Assembly (NCBI GenBank): GCA_002914845.1
Contig: JXTC01000620.1
Span: 80,651 to 144,650, forward strand
Source: Trema orientale
Taxonomy: Eukaryota; Streptophyta; Magnoliopsida; Rosales; Cannabaceae
DNA length: 64,000 bases
Direction: 5' to 3'
Part shown: one piece after another, positions 1 to 10,440 of the stretch
Numbering within the stretch: position 1 is the first letter of the stretch
Layout of the letters: every line of letters begins with the position of its first letter
Program-made: the position numbers and the translations under genes
Notes under the pieces: model-generated
Database searches by the model: none
The model's input: the letters and a program-made list of their open reading frames with translations, nothing else
What the model was told of the DNA's origin: nothing

Positions 1-1356
1 ATGTAGATCTTAATCCTTGATATTTGATTGAACTTGCTTTCATGGGTTGTAGCCTTTTGATTTGTTAAAAGACTAACCTCTATGATATTAGAGGTAAACT
101 CTGGCACATTGGAGGTTATGGCTTATGAATTGATGAGAACACCAAATAGTTAAGGACACTATACATTAATGCCACTTTAGGTTCTTTCAAGATTCATGGA
201 ATTAAATCTAAGATCTTAGTATTCACTTTGTGAATTAGATAATAATTTTGTCTGAATGGCCATTGAGAACAAAATTATCGACAACATTATTCTTTGATAG
301 AAACATGGTAACTTAAAGGTAAATAGGTATTGGAGGGGTATTACGGTAATTTTACCTATCCAACTACGGCATTGTATAGGGATTCTATATGTGGTATAGA
401 ATATGCTAGATGGATCGATTAATCAAGGTTAGTTGATTGAATCTCTATAAAAGGCATGACATCTAATCTAAGAGTACAGTATTGGGCCTTTAGTGGAGTG
501 TCCCCTTTACTAATAGTATTTATATAAATACCATAATAAGAGTTATTATGTATTTATAATACTATTGGAGCTTAGATTATTTGGATCCATTAGGTCCCTT
601 GTCTAACTCAATAAAGCTAATTAATTGGTTGGTGGTATTTATGAAATTAGTTTCATGAAACTGTGTAAAATAATGATTCTACACAGAAGTTGGTATTTTT
701 ATAAATACATTTCATGAGTTGAATATATTTATAAAAATACACCCAAAGCCCAAATTGAAGAACAAGCCTAATCCTAGTTGGACTAGAGTTAACAGTTTTT
801 GGCCTTATATATATAAGATATATGAGAGAAAAACTGGACAGTAGTTCTACTAGTGCCACACGAAAAACAGAGGGAAAGAGAGAGAGGGCTCTGTGCCACC
901 TATAGTGAGAAAGTGAGAGAGAAAAAGTTTCCTGTAATCTCACGGTCTCATCTCACGTCCCGGTGTTCCATAGGATCAAGAAGGTGTTCTTGATCGTTCT
1001 CCAATGAAGGATTTAACTTGGTGCCCACTCACTTAATCAACCAAGAGCAAGAGTATAGGTAAGAAGATCTAGGGTTGGAGGTTTGATCACCATCTACAAG
1101 GAGATTAAGGAGGAGCACGCTACAAGAGGTAAACCCTAATCCCATCTCTAGGGTTTGTATATCTAGATTTGATTTATGTTATACATGATCCTATATATGA
1201 TATATGCATGTAATATGGTTATGAAAACTATTTTCATGTAAAAATTTTAAAGCCTAAATCCGCTATTTTTCCGCTGCGTTCATGATGTGATCATGTGTTT
1301 TTCCATAGTTTGCATGCATGTATGAATATTTCTAAGTGTTAGGTCAAATTCCAGCA
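1..1356 (+). repeat. 5' LTR of the Copia element (partial)
   Basis: This matches 7305-8663 nearly throughout. The first 445 bases of the LTR lie left of the window. It ends in CCAGCA immediately before the primer binding site. A TATA-like run lies near 806-816 (cttatatatataag), followed by a leader with GAGAGAGA tracts, which is consistent with U3-R organisation. Confidence 0.9.
806..816 (+). promoter_or_regulatory. Candidate LTR TATA box
   Basis: TATATATAAG in the U3 part of the LTR, repeated as CATATATATAAG near 8113 in the right copy. It is the best TATA candidate in this LTR. The transcription start has not been established. Confidence 0.45.
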
Positions 1357-1357
1357 A

Positions 1358-1371
1358 TTGGTATCAAGAGC
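1358..1371 (+). other. Primer binding site (initiator-Met tRNA type)
   Basis: TTGGTATCAAGAGC follows the CA end of the 5' LTR by one base. It equals the usual plant Copia site TGGTATCAGAGC with one extra A. Confidence 0.8.
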
Positions 1372-1680
1372 GTAGGTTCATATGTATAGCATAATATTGA
1401 TCTAGAGATGTATGATCTAAGTTATGTGATTGAGTTTGAGCAATTTTTATTTATGATAGTTAAATAATTCATGGTGATGAATGATATTTAATTACGTATA
1501 CTATTGATTTTTGCATGGTGAGAAAACATGTGGATTGTGATTCTAGCAAAATTAGTTTTAGGTGTTCTTGAATTCTATGGTTGATAGATTCATGAACATG
1601 TTTCAATGAGTTTGAAAATCTGAATTTTTTCTAGAATATTTGATGTTGTTTTAATTTTTCAGCATTTAAAAAAAAAAAAA

Positions 1681-2330
1681 ATCCGGCGTGCCTAGCCCCA
1701 CGCGCGGCTGCCTGGCGTGGCCTGCCGACGGGGGTGCTGGGCACTGGTGCGGCCAGCAGGGCCACATGCACATGCGGCCTGTGCACGAGCTGCCTCGCGT
1801 GGCCTGCATGCATGGCTGCAGCACATGGCCCTTGTCGTGCTCGCGTGCGGCCCGTGCTGTGCCTGTGCGCCGGCCTGAGCGGCCTGCGTGCGCGGATGCC
1901 GGTCGCTGTGCGCGGCCATGTAGGGTAGCATGCGCATGCGACCTGCGCATGAGCTGCCTCAGGTGGCTTGCGTGCAGTGCTGCAGTGCACGGCCCATTTG
2001 GCATGGCCTGTGCCGCCCTCCAGCGCGCGGCCCGTGTGGTTCCCGCACACGGCTCACCTGCGTTGTCAGTAGGCCATGCGCGCGACCAGCACGCGCCTTT
2101 GGCACAGCTTGTGCTATACCAGCGCATGGCCCGTGCAGTGCTCGGGCACGGCCATCAGACTTGGCGTGCATGGCCCGTACAGTGCTCGAGCGCGGCCATC
2201 ACACCTGGTGCGCATGGCCTTGCCATGCGCCGTAGCCAGGCGGCCCCGTCCTGTTACCACTCGATACTCTGCTTCTCGCCACCCCTTTTGGGCAGTGACG
2301 GCCCGTAGACCGATAGTGGTGGTGTTTTTG
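1681..2330 (+). other. GC-rich leader island with degenerate short repeats
   Basis: This is a sharply bounded GC-rich block in an otherwise AT-rich element, starting right after a run of A at 1668-1681. It is built from variants of GCATGGCC, CGTGCAGTGC and CGGGCACGGCC. Several frames stay open on both strands because stop codons are rare in such composition, and no protein family is recognisable in any of them. I treat it as untranslated leader. A block of the same kind occupies the same place in the Copia element at 56743. Confidence 0.7.
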
Positions 2331-5220
2331 CCACCACCACTAATTTCCAAATTAATTAATTAGTTAATTAATTAGATAATTATTTAATTTGAATTCAATT
2401 TTTTAGAAATAGGAAACTGTTCAAATGAGATTAGGATAGTTGTCTATTTTTGATTATCCTATTTTAAATTTGATTTACTTTAGGATAATGTTAAATTTTG
2501 AATTAATTAAATAAATCAGATATTATCTAGTAATTAATTTGAATTCAAATAGGATATCTACTAAATTTTTTGAAATTGGATATGATTTCCTATATTATCT
2601 CTAGTATTTAAATTTTGAATTTAAATAGATAATAGTAATTCGAATTAATTAGATATGATTAGATATTATTCTGATAATTCTAATAGTTAATTTGAATTTA
2701 AATATGATATCTACTAATTTTTGAAATTAGAATAAGATTTCCTATTTATTTCTATTTAAATTTTGAATTTAAATAGATAACGATTATTCAAATTAATTTG
2801 ATATTTAATGTGATTAAATATGATTAGATTTTTATCCATAAATCATGATAGATTAAATTTGAATTTTTTTAGTAATTATCTTTAATTTAAATTTTGATTT
2901 AAATTTGAATATAGTTTTGAATTTAAATTCAAAACTAAATCTAATTAGATTAGAGTTAAATAATTACTTTCCACAGTTTATTCAAATTCTTAATTAATGA
3001 GATTAATTGGGATAGAAAAGATTTGAATTTAATTAGATTAATATTCAAATAGTTAATTGTAATAACTATTTATCTAGTAACTATATTAATTATAGTAATT
3101 AAAATAAAGTTAGAGTAACTAATAAAAATTAGTTACTCTACTAATTAATGAGACTAATTAGACAACTAATTAATGAGATTAATTAGGTAATTAATTAATA
3201 TAATTAATTAATTACAAAGTTATATCCTTCTATAATTAAAATAATTTTAATTAATAATAGAAATTTAATAATGATTAGATTTTTATTATAATTAAATTTA
3301 GATATGATTTTTATTTAATTATTAGAATTATTTGATTATGATTAGATATAAATAATAGATAAATATAGAAACATTATACGAGTTATGAGTTTCTAATTAA
3401 TTAGGATTAATTTAAAAGTTTTTACTTATTTCCTAATTTAGAACATGGCAATTAATCTTTTCTAAATGCAGTTATAGAAATAAGATTTCTATAATTAAAA
3501 GTAATTATCTTTTATTATCCGTTTTAGATCTTAATGAGTTTAATATAGTATCTTAATGAGATTAAGATAGGATTAGATAAATTAATTAATTCTTTAATTA
3601 ATTAATATTTAGATAATAAATCTGATTTATTTTCTAATTATTTAAATTATCCAAATTAGTTAATAATTTAAAAATATTTGATATTTTTAAATTTAGACAA
3701 AAATTAGTTATGAATTTAATTCTTACATTTAGGATAATATGTTTTACTAGAAAATATTAATTATTGAATTTAATTGATTTTCGAATTATTATTTAATAAT
3801 TATTAATTTGATTAATTTTCATTATTTAATAATTATTTAATGATTATTAATATGATTAATAATTAATAATTAATAATAATTAATGAGATTAGTTATATTA
3901 ACTAATAGGATAATAATGGTATAAGGATAATTATTTGTTTTCATGATTTACAAGGAAATTAGAGCTTGATTTTAATGAGATTAAAATATTTTAAAATATT
4001 TTAATTATGTGATAATTATGGTAATTTTTTGTGCGGTGGTATTTCACATAAGGTATTGTTAATTATGAGATAATTATGGTAATATTTTATGTGATAAAAG
4101 ACATTTTGATAATTATGAAATAATTATGTTTTTGTAAAATACATTTGATATGATTGTCATATTGAGAGGGAGGATTTAAAATTTTGTTATTTTTAATCCA
4201 AAATTATTTAAACCATTTTTAGTTTTGAAATAATTAATTTTGAAAAAATTAATGAATGTTTATAAAGTTGTTTATATTCATTATTTGTATTTATAATTAT
4301 TTGTAAAACTTTTATACAAAAATATTTTTTCTTTATAACTGTTTACTTATTTTTATAAATGTACTTGGAATTTAATTTGATTAAATTTTATTACTAAGAA
4401 TCTTTAAAATTATTGGTTGAATAATTTAGCGGCTAAAGTTTCTTAGTTCAATTTTTCAAAACTAATGTTTTATAAAGGACTGGGTTTAAATACCGTTTTC
4501 AATTATTTATAGTTAGTTGAAAGATTATTGACTAAATAATTGAATTTTCTTCTCGAAAAGTTTTGCTTGAATGATTTACAATCCACAGACCTTCGTACTT
4601 GATCGTTACATCCTGTGTGCTTTTATTGTCTACTTTTAATATACATGAGATGTATAAAATTATAGTTTTAGCACTTTGGCTTTAGACAATAATTGTTCGA
4701 TCATAGCACCATGTCTAGAATAGTATGTCATAANGCATACTTGTCCATAGTTTATCCTTAGTTTCCAAATGACTAATAAAAGCATAACACATAATCTTCT
4801 TGCTTGATTATATGTCATTACATTTATGTTTCTCATTTTACTATATGTGTACTACAATATCTTACACGAATTGTCTGCTGATTTTAAATCAGTTATTTTG
4901 ATTTGAAAATCACAAGAGTTTGTGATTTTGTCAAAATTCAGTCCTGATAATTAATACCCTTGTTGAGGTATTTATTATCTAATTTAAGATAATGAACACC
5001 CTTGTTGAGGTGTTTTATTATCTGACTATAAAATTCAATCGAAACAAAGATGTTTGAATTCGATTATTTTTTCCATGTGTTTAATTGAGAATTAAACTTA
5101 CTGAATTTAATTATGAATTGAATTCATTAAATTCGATTATGAATCGGATTTATTATATGACTTTTATCTAATTGGGAATTTTATCATTTTGTAGTTTATT
5201 GGAAGATACTTTTTCATAAG
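2331..5220 (+). other. AT-rich untranslated internal region of the Copia element
   Basis: About 2.9 kb of very AT-rich sequence dominated by ATTAATTAG, TTGAATTTAAAT and similar words, with no coding signal. One ambiguous base (N) is at 4734. The part after about 4560 is less repetitive and contains the hairpin pair at 4953-5014. Confidence 0.7.
4953..5014 (+). repeat. Two leader hairpins with the same loop
   Basis: The stems are AATACC/GGTATT (4953-4958 with 4967-4972) and AACACC/GGTGTT (4995-5000 with 5009-5014). Both close the identical 8-base loop CTTGTTGA. The third pair of the stem is T-A in one and C-G in the other, a compensatory difference. They lie about 210 bases before the ORF start. 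Confidence 0.6.
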
Positions 5221-6741
5221 ATGGATAAAGGATCCAGAAAAAGGAAAGAGACAAGGGAATACAGTACACGGAGTAGAATGAAGACATTTATGGAGACATC
5301 TCAGTGTTCAAAGAGTTTGAACGATAATCAACATGAAGACACCTCTACTGTAAAGAGGTTAGGATCTTCTCCAGTAGTTAGATCATTTGGAAGGCCAAGA
5401 AAATTACTTTCAGCTGAGGATACGCAAGATCTCTGGCTAATGGACTCAGGATCTAATGTCAATGTCTGCAACGATAAGAAATGGTTCATTAAACCAAATC
5501 AATTAACTGATGCTAGTCATCATCTAGAAGTTAGAGACAATCAAAGAGTTCGAGTTGAAAGCATGGGTGATGCTTATCTAAAGATCAATGATAGTTCCAT
5601 GATCGTGAAGGATTACTTTTATGCACCAGGGTTTCGTATAAATATTCTTTCAATATCGAAGATGTATAGAGAAGGCTATTGCTTCGTGTTTAACAAGAAG
5701 TTGCACGTCTTCTATAACAATCTATTGTACTGTGTGGGAGAAATGCAGAATGGGCTTTTTGTTTTGACTGTGAAGCCACAAAGTACAGCATCTTCGATGA
5801 TGAGTTTTACTACATTCCAAGAGATGGTGAAGGACATTAGGAAGGAGTGCAATACCATCGATTGGCATAAGCGACTCGGAGACATGCCATGCTCAGAAAT
5901 TCGCAGACTTATGGAGCTGGGCCACTTACCTGAAGTTGATATCAGCAGTGACATAGACTGCAAAGACTGCAAGAAGCCTGTAGAGTACAAGCATTGTCTT
6001 GCCACTCGTTATGAAAAAGCTGAGGCATGTTTGGAGTTCGCACATGTGCATAGCAAACTTATAGAGGTAGTTTCCTACAGCAAGCATATATTATTTGTCA
6101 CCTTTGTTGACGAATATTCGGACTTTGGTCAAGTGTATCTTCTGAAGAAATATGAAGAAGTCCCAGATACTTTCCATCAGTTTGACAAAAAGGTGCGGAT
6201 ACAACATGACACCAAGGTCAAGAAGTTCAAGATTGAAGTTGACCTGTTGAGGCTGACACTAGCCAATCTTGCTATCCCTTATGAATATGTGACTATCTAT
6301 AAGAGTAGTCATATAGGAGCTACTGAGAGGTACAACATCAGACTCAAGCATACTATAGAGCTGATGTACAAGGAGTCGCTATTGTCCAAAAGATACTGGG
6401 ATTATGCTTTGAAAACAGCTTCGTACATCCTCAATTTTACTCCATCAGATAAAGGTTCTTCGACACTTTTTCAGATATGGATGGGCTATGTAGAGAGCTT
6501 AGAGTATTTGAAGGTAAGGGGTTGCGAAGTATACCCGTGCAAGAAAGCCGGAGATGAAGTTGATAGGAATTCAGAAAAGTATTTTCTGCTTGGCTATCCA
6601 AAGGAAGAGAAGGGCTATATTTACAGACAATCTACCAATACTACCTTCATCAGCAGGAGTGGAGACTTTCTGGAAGATGAGAGAGAAGTCCGTCAAGAAG
6701 ATGATGAACAAAGAGATTATGATCTTTATTGCATTTCTTAG
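5221..6741 (+). CDS. Copia protease-integrase polyprotein fragment, intact 506-residue ORF
   Basis: The N-terminus is basic (KGSRKRK at residues 3-9, GRPRK at 57-61). A Copia protease-like segment follows, with the DSG motif at 75-77 in the context LMDSGSNVNV. The GAG-pre-integrase zinc-finger region has W215-H216, but the second histidine of the usual WHxRLGH is Asp221; C247 and C250 remain. In the integrase core the usual HTD is A-H-V-H (275-277), so the first catalytic Asp is lost. The RSDNG box is not recognisable, and the Glu of the VAERKN box remains as GATER (E369). A later stretch (FLLGYPKEEKGY) matches the usual post-core region. No RT or RNase H follows before the 3' LTR. The frame is uninterrupted although the catalytic residues are gone. 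The ATG at 5221 is the first in frame. Confidence 0.75.
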   Translation: MDKGSRKRKETREYSTRSRMKTFMETSQCSKSLNDNQHEDTSTVKRLGSSPVVRSFGRPRKLLSAEDTQDLWLMDSGSNVNVCNDKKWFIKPNQLTDASHHLEVRDNQRVRVESMGDAYLKINDSSMIVKDYFYAPGFRINILSISKMYREGYCFVFNKKLHVFYNNLLYCVGEMQNGLFVLTVKPQSTASSMMSFTTFQEMVKDIRKECNTIDWHKRLGDMPCSEIRRLMELGHLPEVDISSDIDCKDCKKPVEYKHCLATRYEKAEACLEFAHVHSKLIEVVSYSKHILFVTFVDEYSDFGQVYLLKKYEEVPDTFHQFDKKVRIQHDTKVKKFKIEVDLLRLTLANLAIPYEYVTIYKSSHIGATERYNIRLKHTIELMYKESLLSKRYWDYALKTASYILNFTPSDKGSSTLFQIWMGYVESLEYLKVRGCEVYPCKKAGDEVDRNSEKYFLLGYPKEEKGYIYRQSTNTTFISRSGDFLEDEREVRQEDDEQRDYDLYCIS

Positions 6742-6848
6742 TCATTTAAGTTGTTAGTTGAACACTTAAATTTTGCTTTTATTAATTTTGGTCATTTGGA
6801 ACATTTTGGAATTTTTAATATGTTTCTTTGAGTAACTGCTTTTTAGAC
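6742..6848 (+). other. Untranslated spacer before the purine tract
   Basis: A short AT-rich non-coding spacer between the ORF stop and the polypurine tract. The RT and RNase H coding region expected here in an autonomous Copia element is absent. Confidence 0.6.
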
Positions 6849-6859
6849 AAGTGGGAGAT
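6849..6859 (+). other. Polypurine tract
   Basis: AAGTGGGAGAT directly precedes the TGTTAGG start of the 3' LTR. This is the plus-strand primer site of a Copia element and fixes the LTR boundary. Confidence 0.8.
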
Positions 6860-8663
6860 TGTTAGGATATTTGTCTTAAAAAACAGATTTCTAATTATAC
6901 CCTTTTAGTATAAATAACTTTTTCTTATATGCAATTATGATATTTGCTAGAGTAAACTATCTTAGTTGAATAGTTTATTTATCTGAAAAAGATTCCATGA
7001 CTTTATTAGTGTATAAAGAAACAAACATGATTAAGTGTTAATTATGGGGAGACTTGTTTCTTTATCTAAGTCTAAATGAATTAGTTCACAATCTGTAAAT
7101 AAAGATGGAATACTTTATTTACTAAAGATTGTGGTGTTTGTCTATCTCAACGGGAATGATGTGTCTCAAATCATTGAAGTGTCTGACTTCTGATAGAAAC
7201 ACTAGTGCAACATAAATAAGTTATGTGTATTGAACTGGACCGGGCAATATAAAGAATTTGAGCGCCGTAACTCAATTCTTATATTACCACAAACTAGCTT
7301 TTAGCATGTAGATCTTAATTCTTGATATTTGATTGAACTTGCTTTCATGGGTTGTAGCCTTTTGATTTGTTAAAAGACTAACCTCTATGATATTAGAGCT
7401 GAACTCTGGCATATTGGAGGTTATGGCTTATGAATTGATGGGAACATCAAATAGTTAAGGACACTATACATTAATGCCACTTTAGGTTCTTTCAAGATTC
7501 ATGGAATAATTAAATCTAAGATCTTAGTATTCACTTTGTGAATTGGTTGATAATTTTGTCTGAATGGCCATTGAGAACAAAATTATCGACAACATTATTC
7601 CTTGATAGAAAGATGATAACTTAAAGGTAAATAAGTGTTGGAGGAGTATTACAATAATTTCACCTATTCAACTACGGCATTGTATAGGGATTCTATATGT
7701 GGTATAGAATATGCTAGATGGATCGGTTAATCAAGGTTAGTTGATTGAATCTCTATAAAAGGCATAATATTTAATCTAAGAGTACAGTATTGGGCCTTTA
7801 GTGGAGTGTCCCCTTTACTAAAAGTATTTATATAAATACTATAATAAGAGTTATTATGTATTTATAATAATACAGGAGCTTAGATTATTTGGATCCATTA
7901 GGTCACTTGTCTAACTCAATAAAGCTATTAATTGGTTGGTGGTATTTATAAAATTAGTTTCATGAAGCTGTGTAAAATAATGATTCTACACAGAAGTTGG
8001 TATTTTTATAAATAAGTTTCATGAGTTGAATATATTTATAAAAATACACTCAAAGCCCAAATTGGAGAACAAGCCTAATCTTAGTTGGACTAGAGTTAAC
8101 AGTTTTTGGTCTCATATATATAAGATACATGAGAGAAAAACTGGACAGTAGTTCTACTAGTGCTACACGAAAAACAGAGGGAAAGAGAGAGAGGGCTCTG
8201 CGCCACCTACAGTGAGAAAGTGAGAGAGAAAAAGTTTTCTACAATCTCACGGTCTCATCTCACGTCCCGGTGTTCCATAGGATCAAGAAGGTATTCTTGA
8301 TCGTTCTCCAACGAAGGATTCAACTTGGTGCCCACTCACTTAATCAACCAAGAGCAAGAGCATAGACAAGAAGATCTAGGGTTGGAGGTTTGATCACCAT
8401 CTACAAGGAGATCAAGGAGGAGCATGCTATAAGAGATAAACCCTAATCCCATCTCTAGGGTTTGTACATCTAGATTTGAATTATGTTATACATGATCCTG
8501 TATATGATATATGCATGTAATATGGTTATGAAAACTGTTTTCATGTAAAAATTTTAAAACCTAAATCTCCTATTTTTTCGCTGCGTTCATGATGTGATCA
8601 TGTGTTTTTACATAGTTTGCATGCATGTATGAATATTCCTAAGCGTTAGGTCAAATTCCAGCA
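6860..8663 (+). repeat. 3' LTR of the Copia element, 1804 bp
   Basis: It begins TGTTAGG after the purine tract and ends CCAGCA, the same end as the left copy. The following bases GAAGT (8664-8668) should be the target duplication. The matching left copy lies outside the window. Confidence 0.9.
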
Positions 8664-10412
8664 GAAGTCAGTTCAAGTATCTTGGAAGAAATATTGCTTG
8701 CCTAAAGAAAAAGGGGGACTAGGGTTAAGGGACCTGGCTAATTTAAACAAGGCTCTTTGGAAAAAGTTCACATGGAGAATTATGACTGTTGACTCTACTT
8801 TGCATTCTTGCTTAAGAGCTCATTTTTTCAAGGCAAATGACACCATAAGAACTCGTTATGTTAGATCCTCTATTTGGCCAAGTATGAGGCCTTTGTGTGT
8901 TACTTTATTCCTAGAATCTCGTTGGTTGATTGGCAAACATTCTAAAGTGCAATTTTAGATTGGTAATTGGTTGGGTTCTCCCCTAATCGACTATGTTGAT
9001 AGTCAGACTGACATTGTCCCTCCCACTAATAGTGTGGTTGGCGATTTTATTTCTAATTCAGGATGGTGTCTCCCCTCTTCATTTCGAATTAGTTTTCCGG
9101 GTATAACATTCATTATTGAAGAGGTTGTTCCTATAGATGGTCCAGACATTTTACTTTGGAATGGCTCTCTAGATGGTTCTGTTTCTTGCTCTCAAGTATG
9201 TACTTCTCTTGTGAATCCAGGTAGTTCAGTTATTTAGGGGAAACAGATTTAGTCTTCTTATATTCATCCTTCACGGTCAATTTTCTTTTGGCGCCTTCTT
9301 CATGATAGAATCCCCACGGATGATGCTTTATGAAGAGGGGTTTTTCTATACCCTCTTGTTGTCAGTTTTGTAGAGCTATTTTGGTAGATCCCTCTCACCT
9401 TTTCCTCACTTGTCTTTTTGTCTTACAATTATGGATAGCCACGTCCTCTACCTTTCACTGTCCAATCTACTTAACATGTACTGTTTCTAATCTTTGGGAA
9501 AAAGCGATGCATAATTCTTTCAGTACTCTGCTTAATGCTTTTTGTAAAGTTAGTGTCAAATCTATACTTTGGATCATGTGGATCTTTCATAATCAGGCCA
9601 TCTTTGAGGACAAGAGACTATGCTTCTCTTCGGCCTTATCATCATTGTGGCATTTTATTCGAGAAGTGGAACCTCTAGTAACTGGTTGTATGCATAATTC
9701 TGTCACAGAATTAATAACTCTAAAGAATTTTCAGCTAACAGGAAGACCCAGAAAGGCTCCTCATATTTTAGAAGTGGTCTGGAAATCTCCTCCTTCGTCA
9801 TAGGTAAAAGTCAACATTGATGGTTTGGATTTTGGAAGCCCAGTTCTCTCTGGTTATTCAAGTGTATTTTGGAATCCTAGAAGATTCGTTTGTGGTTGTT
9901 TTGCTATCCATTTGGGCTTGGGTTTTGCTTCTGAGGCAGATTTGGGAGCAGCTATTCACACTATTGAATTTGTTTAAGTATCTTTAGTTAGAGAGCAACT
10001 CAGTGTATGTTGTCTCTCTTTTATAGGCTCGTTCCTTGAAAGTTTTTGCAAAATGGAGCCATGTTTGACATAGGACTCTATACATTACTTCTCAGATGAT
10101 TTTTGTTACTTGTCATATATACCGAAAAGGAAATCATGTGCTGGATACTTTAGCCTCACAGGCTCCGTCAATTGCTTGTCTCACTTAGTGGTGGTCGCCT
10201 CCAGATTTTATTTCTAGTTTTGTTTATGATGACTATATTTCCAAACTTAAATATAGGTTTTGTTAGTTATCTTTCCTATGTTGTCTTTCTCTATCATTTC
10301 TTGAGAGATTTGATTTCTTGTCCTCCTCTTTCTAGGTGTCATTTTTCATCTTTTTTTCAATAAAGTTTCCCTCGTTCAATTGAGGTTTACCCAAAAAAAA
10401 AAAAAAAAAGAA
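8664..10412 (+). pseudogene. LINE (L1-type) remnant: RT C-terminus, zf-RVT, RNase H, poly(A)
   Basis: Coding similarity starts a few bases after the Copia junction (from about 8671, VQVSWKKYCLPKEKGGLGLR), the usual C-terminal end of plant L1 reverse transcriptases. The frame is broken by a TAG at 8956-8958, where the family has Trp before xGNWLG, and by later stops and a frameshift. The zinc-binding region is visible as FFWRLLHDRIPTDDAL and HLFLTC (9280-9440). An RNase H-like start (VKVNIDG..G.PVLSGYS) lies near 9807-9870. The 3' end has AATAAA (10361-10366) and an A-run at about 10393-10409. The 5' part should lie left of the Copia element, outside the window. Confidence 0.8.
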
Positions 10413-10440
10413 AAATGTAGAACCCCACAATAAACTACTT

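Larger units (their letters stand above)
1..8663 (+). mobile_element. Copia-type LTR retrotransposon, non-autonomous, left end outside window
   Basis: Two long direct repeats (1-1356 and 7305-8663 of the longer right copy) flank an internal region that starts with an initiator-Met-type primer binding site and ends with a purine tract. The internal region holds, in order, a GC-rich leader island, a long AT-rich untranslated part, paired hairpins and one 506-codon ORF with protease-like and integrase-like domains. No gag zinc knuckle, reverse transcriptase or RNase H is visible, so it would depend on a partner element. The LTR copies differ at scattered positions and small indels (by eye about 5 percent), so the insertion is not very recent. 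It lies inside a LINE remnant that continues at 8664. Confidence 0.88.

Noticed and set aside
1631..2363. Several overlapping open frames of 60-206 codons on both strands
   Set aside because: They follow from the GC-rich, stop-poor composition. The translations are Arg/Ala/His/Cys-rich repeats with no family resemblance, and frames overlap on both strands.
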